From Tianweitania sp. UT-5YL-CI-8 (GTDB lineage: Bacteria; Pseudomonadota; Alphaproteobacteria; Rhizobiales; Rhizobiaceae): DNA of 64,000 nt. Location: positions 578,297 through 642,296 of the forward strand of contig NZ_JASCRR010000002.1 of NCBI RefSeq assembly GCF_030010215.1. The letters are read 5' to 3'. A model generated the notes under the pieces. It saw only the letters and a list, made by a program, of their open reading frames with translations. It did not search any database and was not told the DNA's origin. Shown here one piece after another: positions 45,758 to 54,318 of this stretch (position 1 is its first letter; every line of letters starts with the position of its first letter). A program made the position numbers and the translations under genes.

Positions 45758-47278
45758 TTAAAGCGTCGCCCCGAGATGCCACGGCACGAACTCGTTGTCG
45801 CCATAGCCGAACTCTTCGCTCTTGGTCTTGCGGCCCGAAGCGGTGTCGATGATCAGCTCGAACATTTCGCGGCCCATCTGCTCGATGGTCTTTTCGCCCG
45901 AGGCGATGTCGCCGCAATTCACGTCCATGTCTTCTTCCATGGCGTTGTAGAGCGTCGAATTGGTCGCCACCTTGATCGACGGCGTCGGCCGGCAGCCAAA
46001 GCACGAACCGCGGCCCGTGGTGAAGACGATGACATTGGCGCCGCCAGCCACCTGCCCGGTCGCCGATACGGGATCGTAGCCGGGCGTATCCATGAACACC
46101 AGCCCATGGCCGGTGACCTTCTCGCCATAGCCGAACACCCCGGTCAGCGGGGTCTGGCCGCCCTTGGCGACGGCGCCCAGCGACTTTTCCAGGATGGTCG
46201 TCAAGCCGCCGCGCTTGTTGCCGGGCGAAGGATTGTTGTCGATCGACGCGCCATGCAGGGCGGTATGGTCTTCCCACCACTTGATATAGCCGTCGAGCTT
46301 TTTGGCGACCTCCGGGGTGGTGGCACGATAGGCAAGCAGATGCTCCGCGCCGTAAATTTCCGTCGTTTCCGACAGGATGCCGATGCCGCCGACGCCGGCG
46401 AGCAGATCGACCGCCGCGCCGAGCGCGGGATTGGCTGTGATGCCCGACATGCCGTCGGACCCGCCGCATTGCAGGCCGACGACGATCTCGCTCAGCGGAA
46501 TTGGCTCGCGCTGGAGCTGTCCGACCTCTTCGGCGATCTCGGCCAGGATTTCCATCGCCTTTTCGACCGCTTTGCGCGAACCGCCGGCATCCTGGATGTT
46601 GAAGTGGCGCTTGGACGAAACAACGCCGCGCTGTCCGTAGAGCGTCAGCTGGTTGACCTCGCAGCCCAGCCCGATCATCAGCGCACCGCCGAAATTCGGA
46701 TGCCGGGCATAGCCTGCCAGCGTCCGGTGCAATACGGCCATGCCGTCGCCGGTGCCGCTCATGCCGCAGCCCTGGCCATGCACAATCGGCACGAAACCAT
46801 CGATACCGGGATAAAGCGGCAGCAGCCTGCGGTTCGCCTCGTCGGAAATGGCCTTGCAGACGGTGGTCGAACAGTTCACCGAAGCGATGATGCCGATGAA
46901 ATTGCGCGTGCCGGCGCGCCCGTCGGCGCGGCGATAGCCCATGAAGGTACGCGCCTTGTCAGCCTCGGTGGGCTCGAGCGCGGTGCCGGGCGGGACCACC
47001 GGCATGCGGCCGGCCTCGAACACCAGGTTCTGCGAATGCACATGCTCGCCCGCGGCGATGTCCTGCGTCGCCCGCCCGATCGCCTGTGCGTATTTGATCA
47101 CCGCTTCACCCGCCGCGATCGGCCTGGTCGCCACCTTGTGGCCGGGGTCGATGACCGTCAGCGTCGGAACGCCGTTCGGCAGAGCTTCGCCGGCCTCTAG
47201 CTTGCCATTGGCGACTGCGACATTATCGGAAGGGGAAAGAATGATGGCTTTGGCCAAACTCACTGCCGTTGCTCTCAT
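45758..47278 (-). CDS. UxaA/GarD-family sugar-acid dehydratase (altronate dehydratase-like)
   Basis: 506 residues. An N-terminal SAF domain (about 1-90; NGVPTLTVIDPGHKVATRPI) is linked to the UxaA catalytic domain with FMGYRRADGRAGTRNFIGI, CGMSGTGDGMAVLHRTLAGY, VGLQCGGSDGMSGITANPAL and SCFGCRPTPSIKVATNS. The family removes water from hexonates such as altronate, galactarate or L-fuconate. The context (fucU, aldose dehydrogenase) makes L-fuconate or a similar acid the likely substrate, by inference. It is divergent from the GntR regulator gene with a 159-base shared promoter region. Confidence 0.85.
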   Translation of the reverse strand: MRATAVSLAKAIILSPSDNVAVANGKLEAGEALPNGVPTLTVIDPGHKVATRPIAAGEAVIKYAQAIGRATQDIAAGEHVHSQNLVFEAGRMPVVPPGTALEPTEADKARTFMGYRRADGRAGTRNFIGIIASVNCSTTVCKAISDEANRRLLPLYPGIDGFVPIVHGQGCGMSGTGDGMAVLHRTLAGYARHPNFGGALMIGLGCEVNQLTLYGQRGVVSSKRHFNIQDAGGSRKAVEKAMEILAEIAEEVGQLQREPIPLSEIVVGLQCGGSDGMSGITANPALGAAVDLLAGVGGIGILSETTEIYGAEHLLAYRATTPEVAKKLDGYIKWWEDHTALHGASIDNNPSPGNKRGGLTTILEKSLGAVAKGGQTPLTGVFGYGEKVTGHGLVFMDTPGYDPVSATGQVAGGANVIVFTTGRGSCFGCRPTPSIKVATNSTLYNAMEEDMDVNCGDIASGEKTIEQMGREMFELIIDTASGRKTKSEEFGYGDNEFVPWHLGATL

Positions 47279-47437
47279 GGTAAGGCCGGCGCAGCCTATG
47301 CAGCGCCGGGGAAAGATTTCAGGCCGTCGGCCCAGCTTGGATTTTGTCTTTTATCGTGAAAAAACATTTTGCCGTCAATCGGATTTTTGCTACCCACGCA
47401 TTGTCTCGCTCCGACTTCCGGGCGAAAGGGCAGCGCC

Positions 47438-48328
47438 ATGGCAAAACAGAAAAATGTCTATAAGGACGCCTATAACCGCTGTCTGGAAATGATCTCGGCC
47501 AGCGACGCGCTGCCGTCCGAACCCGAGCTCGGCGCCGCCTTGGGGGTCAGCCGCACCACCGTGCGCACCATTCTCGCGAAGATGGAGGAAAGCGGGCTGA
47601 TCGCCTGGAACAAGCGCAGCAAGCTCGTGCTGCGCGACCCCACGGAAGACGATTATTTTCCCGAGGAAGAAACCGATGCGCTGTCGCTCATCATCGAGCG
47701 CAAGTTCATGGAGCGGCTGTTGGCCGGTGGCTCGCAGGCAGGCATGCAGGTCAACGAACTCGAGCTTGCGCGCGAGATCGGCGTCGGCACCACCAGCGTT
47801 CGGGAGTTCCTGATCCGCTTCAGCCGATTCGGCCTGATCGAAAAGCGCAGAAACAGCCATTGGGTGCTGAAGGGCTTCACCAAAGCCTTCGCGCTCGAAC
47901 TCACCGAAATCCGCGAGATGTTCGAACTGCGCTCTGCCCATGCTTTCGCGGCGCTAGGCAAGAACAATCCGATCTGGTCTACCCTCGACGTGATGGAAGA
48001 CGAGCACCGCGCGCTTCTGGCATCGGTGTCCGACCGTTATCTCGAATTTTCAACGCTGGACGAACGGTTCCACCGCCTGGTGCACAGCGCCTCGCACAAC
48101 CGTTTCATCGTCGACTTCTACGACGTCATCGCCATGATCTTTCACTACCACTATCAATGGAACAAAACCGGCGAGCGCGAGCGCAACGAGGTCGCCCTGC
48201 AGGAGCACCTGCGTTATATCTCGGCGCTTCGTTCGGGCGATATCGCCAAGGTCGAGGAGGCCTGCCGCAGGCATCTGCGCTCGGCGCGCGAGACGCTGCT
48301 GAAATCCATTCCCGAAACCTGGCAGTGA
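47438..48328 (+). CDS. GntR-family regulator with two winged-helix domains and an FCD domain
   Basis: 296 residues from the ATG at 47438; typical FadR/FCD regulators are about 230. Residues about 10-65 contain a GntR helix-turn-helix (LPSEPELGAALGVSRTTVRT, then ILAKMEESGLI). Residues about 100-150 contain a second one (VNELELAREIGVGTTSVREF, then LIRFSRFGLIEKRRN). An FCD effector-binding domain follows (ALELTEIREMFELRSAHAFA, DERFHRLVHSASHNRFI, HLRYISALRSGD and ACRRHL). It is divergent from the UxaA-like gene and so probably controls that operon in response to a sugar acid. Confidence 0.85.
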   Translation: MAKQKNVYKDAYNRCLEMISASDALPSEPELGAALGVSRTTVRTILAKMEESGLIAWNKRSKLVLRDPTEDDYFPEEETDALSLIIERKFMERLLAGGSQAGMQVNELELAREIGVGTTSVREFLIRFSRFGLIEKRRNSHWVLKGFTKAFALELTEIREMFELRSAHAFAALGKNNPIWSTLDVMEDEHRALLASVSDRYLEFSTLDERFHRLVHSASHNRFIVDFYDVIAMIFHYHYQWNKTGERERNEVALQEHLRYISALRSGDIAKVEEACRRHLRSARETLLKSIPETWQ

Positions 48329-48430
48329 TTTCACCCTTCTGAACAGATGCTGCGCTGCAGCACGATATCTTGACGCAGTGCGAAAGCAGGCTTAGCCCTT
48401 GCTGCGACCTTCTTTTCGCGCGAGACAACC

Positions 48431-50062
48431 ATGCTCGAACGCCGAACCAGCTACGAAGCGCTCTGCCGGGATTTCGCCTGGAAGATACCTCCGCGATTCA
48501 ACATCGGCACCGCCGTCTCCGACCACTGGGCAAGCCGCGAGCCCGACCGGGTCGCGCTGATCGATTACCGCTCCGACGGAGAGGCAGCACGCCTCAGCTT
48601 CGGCGAGTTGGCGAGGCAGTCAAACGCACTGGCCGACAGCCTGCGCAAAGCAGGGATACGGCGCGGCGACCGGGTCGCGCTGCTCTTGCCGCAATCCTTC
48701 GAGACGGCGATTGCGCATGTCGCGATTTACAAGCTGGGCTGTATTGCCGTGCCGCTGGCGCTGCTGTTCGGCGTCGAGGCGCTCGAATACCGGCTGCAGA
48801 CGGCGGGCTGCGCTGCTATTATCACCAACGATGCCGGGTTCGCCAAGGTCTCGGCGATTGCCGCCCGGCTCATCGACCTCAAGCTGATCGTCTCCCCCGA
48901 GGGCAGCAAGGGGGCGCTGGATTTCCGCCGCCTGGTGGCACAGGGCTCATCCGTCCTTGAGGTCGAGGACACCACGCCCGACGATCCGGCGATGATGATC
49001 TTCACCTCCGGAACGACCGGCCCGCCCAAGGGCGCGCTGCATGGCCACAGGGTGCTGCTCGGTCACCTGCCGGGCATCCAGATGGCGCAGGAATTCCTGC
49101 CGCAGCCCGGCGACATCGCCTGGACGCCCGCTGACTGGGCCTGGGCCGGCGGCTTGCTCAATCTCCTGCTGCCCAGCCTCTATTTCGGCCTGCCTGTCGT
49201 GGTCGGCCGCTTCGACAAATTCGATCCCGAGGCAGCTCTGCTGCTGATGGAAAAAAGCGGGGTGCGCAACGCCTTCATCCCGCCCACTGCGCTGCGCATG
49301 CTCAAGGCCGTCCCCGACATCGGCAAGCGCTTCCGGCTCAACCTGCGCAGCGTAGGTTCCGCCGGCGAGTCGCTCGGCCGCGAGACCTATGATTGGGCGA
49401 AGGCCGAACTCGGCCTCACCGTCAATGAGTTCTACGGCCAGACCGAATGCAATGCCGTCCTGGCGTCCTGCGCGGCCCTTGGCGTCAGCCGCGGCGGCGC
49501 TATCGGCAAGGCCGTGCCCGGCCACAGCGTGGCGATCATCGACGAACGCGGCCGTCCGCTGCCGATTGGCGAGGCGGGCCAGATTGCGGTTGCCCGCCCC
49601 GACCCGGTGATGTTCCTGGGCTATTGGGACAATCCGGAGGCGACCGAGAAGAAGTTCATCGGCGACTGGATGACCACCGGCGACCAGGGCGTGCAGGATG
49701 CCGACGGTTACGTGTCCTTCTTCGGCCGCGACGACGACGTCATCACTTCAGCCGGTTTCCGCATCGGCCCTGGCGAGATCGAGGATTGCCTGACCGGCCA
49801 CCCCGCAGTGGCCCTGGCTGCCGCCGTTGGCAAGCCCGACGCGCTGCGCACCGAAATCGTCAAGGCCTATGTCGTGCTGAAGGACGGTTTTGCCGGCTCA
49901 ACCGTCCTGGCCGGCGACATATCGCAATGGGTTCGCGAACGGCTGTCGGCGCATGAATATCCGCGCGAGGTCGAATTCGTCGATTCCATGCCGCTGACCA
50001 CCAGCGGCAAAGTCATTCGCCGCATCTTCCGCGACAGAGCAAAGCGCGAGCTTGAGGCGTAG
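48431..50062 (+). CDS. AMP-dependent acyl-CoA synthetase
   Basis: 543 residues. ANL-superfamily ligase that activates a carboxylic acid via acyl-adenylate. Motifs: A3 MIFTSGTTGPPKGAL, A5 NEFYGQTECNAVL, A7/A8 WMTTGDQGVQDADGYVSFFG and FRIGPGEIEDCL, and catalytic Lys in PLTTSGKVIRRIFRD. Sequence style is nearest to acetyl/medium-chain acyl-CoA synthetases (ACSM-like). The substrate is unknown. It starts 103 bases after the GntR gene and is convergent with glpK, so its physiological partner is unclear. Confidence 0.88.
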   Translation: MLERRTSYEALCRDFAWKIPPRFNIGTAVSDHWASREPDRVALIDYRSDGEAARLSFGELARQSNALADSLRKAGIRRGDRVALLLPQSFETAIAHVAIYKLGCIAVPLALLFGVEALEYRLQTAGCAAIITNDAGFAKVSAIAARLIDLKLIVSPEGSKGALDFRRLVAQGSSVLEVEDTTPDDPAMMIFTSGTTGPPKGALHGHRVLLGHLPGIQMAQEFLPQPGDIAWTPADWAWAGGLLNLLLPSLYFGLPVVVGRFDKFDPEAALLLMEKSGVRNAFIPPTALRMLKAVPDIGKRFRLNLRSVGSAGESLGRETYDWAKAELGLTVNEFYGQTECNAVLASCAALGVSRGGAIGKAVPGHSVAIIDERGRPLPIGEAGQIAVARPDPVMFLGYWDNPEATEKKFIGDWMTTGDQGVQDADGYVSFFGRDDDVITSAGFRIGPGEIEDCLTGHPAVALAAAVGKPDALRTEIVKAYVVLKDGFAGSTVLAGDISQWVRERLSAHEYPREVEFVDSMPLTTSGKVIRRIFRDRAKRELEA

Positions 50063-50089
50063 AGAACGCTTCCGCGCCCGTTGACCGTG

Positions 50090-51574
50090 TCAACTCAAGG
50101 TCCGGCGCACGGCATCGCGCCAGCCGGCAAGTTTGCGCTTGCGGGTGGCCTCGTCCATTTTCGGCTCAAAACGCCGGTCGAGCGCCCATGACTTCGTGAA
50201 CTTCTTTGCGTCCGGCCAAACGCCGGCCTTCGATCCGGCAAGCCATGCAGCGCCCAGAGCGGTGGTTTCCAGAATGGTCGGCCGGTCAACGGGCGCGTCG
50301 AGGATGTCGGCAAGGCGCTGCATGGTCCAGTCCGAGGCGACCATGCCGCCATCAACGCGCAGCACCGTCTTGCCGCCGCCTTTCCAGTCCTTCTTCGTCG
50401 CATCCAAGAGGTCGCGGGTCTGATACGCTACCGATTCAAGGGCGGCGCGGGCGAATTCGGCTGGTCCGGAATTTCGGGTAAGTCCATAGATTGCGCCGCG
50501 CGCATGCGCGTCCCAATGCGGCGCACCGAGGCCGACGAAAGCCGGCACGAGGTAGACATCCTGCTCGGGATCGGCTTTTTCAGCCAGGCCGCCGCTGTCG
50601 GACGCCTTGCCGATGACCTTAATGCCGTCGCGCAGCCATTGCACCGCCGCACCCGCGACGAAGATCGAGCCTTCCAGCGCGTAAGTCGTCTTGCCGTCGA
50701 GCCGGTAGGCGATGGTGGTCAGCAGCCGGTTTTTCGAGCGGACGATATCGCTGCCCGTGTTGAGAACGGCGAAGCAGCCGGTGCCGTAGGTCGACTTCAT
50801 CATGCCCGGCTCGAAACAGGACTGGCCGATGGTCGCGGCGTGCTGGTCGCCGGCGACGCCCAGGATCGGCACGGACGCGCCGAGGACGGATTTCTCCGTC
50901 ACGCCGAAGTCGTCGGCGCAGTCCTTGACCTCGGGCAGCATGGCGCGGGGAATGCCAAGTATCCCGAGCAGCTCGTCGTCCCAGGCGTTCTTTTCGATGT
51001 CGAACAGCAGCGTGCGCGAGGCGTTTGTGGCATCGGTGGCGTGGACCGCGCCGCCGGTGAGCCGCCAGATCAGAAAGCTGTCGATGGTGCCGGCCAGGAG
51101 CTCGCCCTTCTCGGCGCGGTGTCGGGCGCCTTTGACGTGATCCATCAGCCAGCGCAGCTTGGTGCCGGAAAAATACGGATCGAGCAGCAGGCCGGTCTTG
51201 CGGGTGAAGATCGTCTCCAGCCCGTCCTTCTTAAGGCGCGCGCAGAAAGCTGCCGTGCGGCGGTCCTGCCAGACAATGGCGTTGTGGATCGGCTCGCCCG
51301 TCGCCTTGTCCCAGACGACGACGGTTTCGCGCTGGTTGGTGATGCCGATGGCGGCCACGTCCCCGGCCTTGACGCCGCCCTTGCGCAGCGCCTGCCTGCA
51401 GGTGGCGACGACGCTTTTCCAGATGTCTTCCGGGTCGTGCTCGACCCAGCCGGAAGCCGGGTAATGCTGAGTGAATTCCTTCTGGCCGATGCCGGCAATC
51501 TTCATGTCCCCATCGAACAGGATCGCCCTTGTTGAGGTCGTGCCCTGGTCGATTGCCAAAACATAGCCTGGCAT
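50090..51574 (-). CDS. glpK: Glycerol kinase
   Basis: 494 residues. FGGY-family kinase producing sn-glycerol 3-phosphate. Signatures: [18 protein letters not shown] at the N-terminus, [48 protein letters not shown] and [20 protein letters not shown]. It lies 21 bases after glpD, forming a two-gene operon for glycerol use. No glycerol transporter or facilitator gene is visible in the window. Confidence 0.96.
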   Translation of the reverse strand: MPGYVLAIDQGTTSTRAILFDGDMKIAGIGQKEFTQHYPASGWVEHDPEDIWKSVVATCRQALRKGGVKAGDVAAIGITNQRETVVVWDKATGEPIHNAIVWQDRRTAAFCARLKKDGLETIFTRKTGLLLDPYFSGTKLRWLMDHVKGARHRAEKGELLAGTIDSFLIWRLTGGAVHATDATNASRTLLFDIEKNAWDDELLGILGIPRAMLPEVKDCADDFGVTEKSVLGASVPILGVAGDQHAATIGQSCFEPGMMKSTYGTGCFAVLNTGSDIVRSKNRLLTTIAYRLDGKTTYALEGSIFVAGAAVQWLRDGIKVIGKASDSGGLAEKADPEQDVYLVPAFVGLGAPHWDAHARGAIYGLTRNSGPAEFARAALESVAYQTRDLLDATKKDWKGGGKTVLRVDGGMVASDWTMQRLADILDAPVDRPTILETTALGAAWLAGSKAGVWPDAKKFTKSWALDRRFEPKMDEATRKRKLAGWRDAVRRTLS

Positions 51575-51595
51575 CGTTCCTCCCCGATTTCAGTC

Positions 51596-53113
51596 TTACT
51601 CCGCCGCGGCGGGTTGCCTCCGGACATCGTCCATGAAGTCCTGCAGGGCCGCAACCTCCTCAGCGATAAATTTCAAGCCGCGCTTGGTGCGGCGCCACAG
51701 CACGTCCTCGGCCGTCTGCGCCCATTCGTGCTGCATCAGGTAACGCACCTCGGCTTCGTAGAGTTCGTCACCGAACATGCGGCCGAGATCGTCCAGCGTT
51801 TTCGCATTGCCCAGCAGCACCTTGGCGCGGGTTCCATAGAGACGGATCAACCGGAACGCTTCACGGTCGCGCAGGAACGGATAGGCGGTGCGAAGACGCT
51901 CGACCTCCAGTTCAAACCCGTCTGGCGGGAAATCGCCGCCCGGCAATGTCGTACCGGCAGTCCAGGCCGGGCCCTTCTTGCCGATGAGGTCCTCGATCTT
52001 CTCCAGCATGGATTCGGCAAGCCGGCGATGGGTGGTGATCTTGCCGCCGAAGACATTGACGATCGGTGCTGAGCCGGACGGTGCGTCCGCCTTCAGCACA
52101 TAGTCGCGCGTCGCTTCCTGGGCCTTGCTTGCCCCATCGTCGAACAGCGGTCGAACGCCTGAATAGGTCCAGACGACATCGGCTCTGGTCACCGGCTCGC
52201 GGAAATATTCGCTGGCGGCATTGCAGAGATAGTCGATTTCGCCGTCGCTGATGACGACGTTGTGGGGGTCGCCGTTATAGTCGAGATCGGTGGTGCCGAT
52301 CAGCGTGAAATCCTGCTCGTAGGGAATGGCGAAGATGATGCGGCCATCCTTGTTCTGGAAGAAATAGGCGCGCGGATCGTTGAACTTCTTCGGTACGACG
52401 ATGTGGCTGCCCTGCACGAGGCGGACATTATGCACATCGTTCTGTGCGACGATGCCGCCGATGACATGGTCGATCCAGGGACCGGAGGCGTTGACCAGAA
52501 GCCGGGCGCGGACCTGTTCGGCATGCCCGGTCGAAACGTCCTGCAGGGTGACGTTCCAGAGCTTGTCCTCGCGCCGCGCGCTGACGACCTTGGTGCGGGT
52601 GCGTACGACGGCGCCCCTGTCGGCGGCATCGCGGGCGTTGAGCACGACGAGCCGGGCATCGTTGACCCAGCCGTCGGAATATTCGAACGCCTTGGTGAAC
52701 AGCGGCTTCAACGGTGCGCCGGCCGGATCGGTGCGCATATTCAGCGTGCGCGTTGCCGGCAACAGCTTGCGGCCGCCGAGATGGTCGTAGAGGAACAGGC
52801 CAAGCCGGAGCAGCCATGCAGGCCGCAGCCCTTTGGCATAGGGCAGGACGAAGCGCATCGGCCAGATGATGTGTGGCGCCATCTTCCACAAAACCTCGCG
52901 CTCCATCAGCGCTTCGCGCACCAGCCGGAACTCGTAATGTTCGAGATAGCGCAATCCGCCATGGATCAGCTTGGTGGAGGCCGAGGACGTGCCGCTGGCG
53001 AGGTCGCTCATCTCGGCAAGCATCACCGAATAGCCGCGCCCGACAGCATCGCGGGCAATGCCGCAGCCATTGATCCCGCCGCCAATCACCAGCACGTCAT
53101 AGATCTGCGCCAT
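51596..53113 (-). CDS. glpD: Aerobic glycerol-3-phosphate dehydrogenase
   Basis: 505 residues. Membrane-associated flavoenzyme oxidising glycerol 3-phosphate to dihydroxyacetone phosphate and passing electrons to quinone. N-terminal FAD site VLVIGGGINGCGIARDAVGR, then ASGTSSASTKLIHGGLRYLE, LLVNASGPWIDHV, YEQDFTLIGTTDLDYNGDP and VNVFGGKITTHRRLAESM. It is the first gene of glpDK and is preceded by a 446-base region rich in GlpR-like TTCG/CGAA motifs. Confidence 0.95.
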   Translation of the reverse strand: MAQIYDVLVIGGGINGCGIARDAVGRGYSVMLAEMSDLASGTSSASTKLIHGGLRYLEHYEFRLVREALMEREVLWKMAPHIIWPMRFVLPYAKGLRPAWLLRLGLFLYDHLGGRKLLPATRTLNMRTDPAGAPLKPLFTKAFEYSDGWVNDARLVVLNARDAADRGAVVRTRTKVVSARREDKLWNVTLQDVSTGHAEQVRARLLVNASGPWIDHVIGGIVAQNDVHNVRLVQGSHIVVPKKFNDPRAYFFQNKDGRIIFAIPYEQDFTLIGTTDLDYNGDPHNVVISDGEIDYLCNAASEYFREPVTRADVVWTYSGVRPLFDDGASKAQEATRDYVLKADAPSGSAPIVNVFGGKITTHRRLAESMLEKIEDLIGKKGPAWTAGTTLPGGDFPPDGFELEVERLRTAYPFLRDREAFRLIRLYGTRAKVLLGNAKTLDDLGRMFGDELYEAEVRYLMQHEWAQTAEDVLWRRTKRGLKFIAEEVAALQDFMDDVRRQPAAAE

Positions 53114-53559
53114 GGTCAGGCAGTCTCCACGCTTTCAGTTTGTGGCACTATCGTTCTTCCGAAAGCATTTTTTATTTGTTCGAAAACAATTCGAATGTCA
53201 AACGAAATGGACGAGCCGACAAGGCGAGTCCGGCCTGAAGCGCTGCCCTGAGAAAGCCAAGATCACGATCGCCGCGGTCTCTCTGGCTTCCGCAAGGGTA
53301 GGGTGATAGGCTACCTGCGGGCATCGTTCAAAAATCTTTCGTTTTCGTTTCGTTTATGTAACAATAGTTGCGTATAGCGACTAACTACGGAAACAAACGA
53401 ACGATATCTCCGGCTCAGCGGATTATTCGAGGCGCGAAACCTTCGAATATTCCGCACGGGTTCGCCCAGCGCCTAGATGCGTGTCACTCAATCCAAAGAG
53501 GGACGTGCCATGGGTGCGCGTAAGGTGAGCTTTCATCGGGGTAGAAGGGGTATGGGGCA
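53114..53559 (-). promoter_or_regulatory. glpD upstream region with GlpR-like motifs
   Basis: This 446-base gap separates the divergent glpD and response-regulator genes. Near glpD, TTTGTTCGAAAACAATTCGAA (53175-53195) resembles DeoR-type GlpR operators, and on the minus strand TTGACA (53197-53202) could be its -35. Further away, TTTCGTTTTCGTTTCGTTT (53338-53356) and AAACAAACGAACG (53392-53404) are repeated and partly inverted copies of a TTTCGTTT unit. No glpR gene and no RNA gene are seen here. Confidence 0.5.
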
Positions 53560-54318
53560 TTGGGCTGGGACAGAGTTGCAGCGCGCATCGTGGTCGTCGA
53601 TGACGAAGACGGTCTCCGCGACATGGTGACGGAGTATCTGAACGGCCAGGGTTATGCCGTGCGCGCAGCCGACGGCGGGCGGGAGCTCGACACGCTTCTG
53701 GCCGAAGAACCCGCCGATCTACTGGTTGTCGACGTCAACATGCCCGGCGAGGATGGTTTTTCGCTGGCGCGCCGGATTCGCGCATCCAATACCGTGCCGA
53801 TCATCATGTTGACAGCGGCCGACGACGTCATCGACCGGATCGTCGGGCTCGAACTGGGCGCCGACGACTATGTGACCAAGCCGTTCGACCTGCGCGAGCT
53901 CAAGGCGCGCATCGGTGCCGTTCTGCGGCGCCGCGAGACCCAGCACGCCCAAGCAGTGGAAGCGCTTCCCACGCACGATCCGGCGCCGGCGCCGAAGTCG
54001 GACCGGGACACTCTGGTGCCCTTCGGCAAGATGCTGCTCGATCTGGAGGCCCATTGCCTGGTTGCGCAGGATGGTGCGCATGAAGGGCTGACCGCCATGG
54101 AATTCAAGCTGCTGCATGCCTTCGCCAACAACCCGAACCGCGTGATGACGCGCGAAAGACTGCTCGACCTCGCGCAGAATCGCGATGCCGATCCATTTGA
54201 TCGCAGCATCGACGTCCGCATCACCCGCTTGCGCAAGAAGATCGAGAACGACCCGGCCAAACCGCAGACGATCCGGACCATGCGCGGCGTCGGCTATCTT
54301 TTCAGTCCGGCACAATGA
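53560..54318 (+). CDS. OmpR-family response regulator
   Basis: 252 residues. The start is taken as the TTG at 53560, because an in-frame TAG (53542) excludes anything further upstream. The receiver domain has VVVDDEDGLRDMV, phospho-Asp in LLVVDVNMPGEDGFSLA, Thr in IIMLTAADD and Lys in YVTKPFDLREL. A linker rich in Pro/Asp (about 130-150) leads to the winged-helix DNA-binding domain (GLTAMEFKLLHAFANNPNRV; IDVRITRLRKKIENDP; IRTMRGVGYLF). It overlaps the histidine kinase start by 4 bases. Target genes are unknown. Confidence 0.9.
   Translation: MGWDRVAARIVVVDDEDGLRDMVTEYLNGQGYAVRAADGGRELDTLLAEEPADLLVVDVNMPGEDGFSLARRIRASNTVPIIMLTAADDVIDRIVGLELGADDYVTKPFDLRELKARIGAVLRRRETQHAQAVEALPTHDPAPAPKSDRDTLVPFGKMLLDLEAHCLVAQDGAHEGLTAMEFKLLHAFANNPNRVMTRERLLDLAQNRDADPFDRSIDVRITRLRKKIENDPAKPQTIRTMRGVGYLFSPAQ

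Noticed and set aside
51614..53251. Plus-strand open frames opposite glpD
   Set aside because: Shadows of glpD with no independent support.
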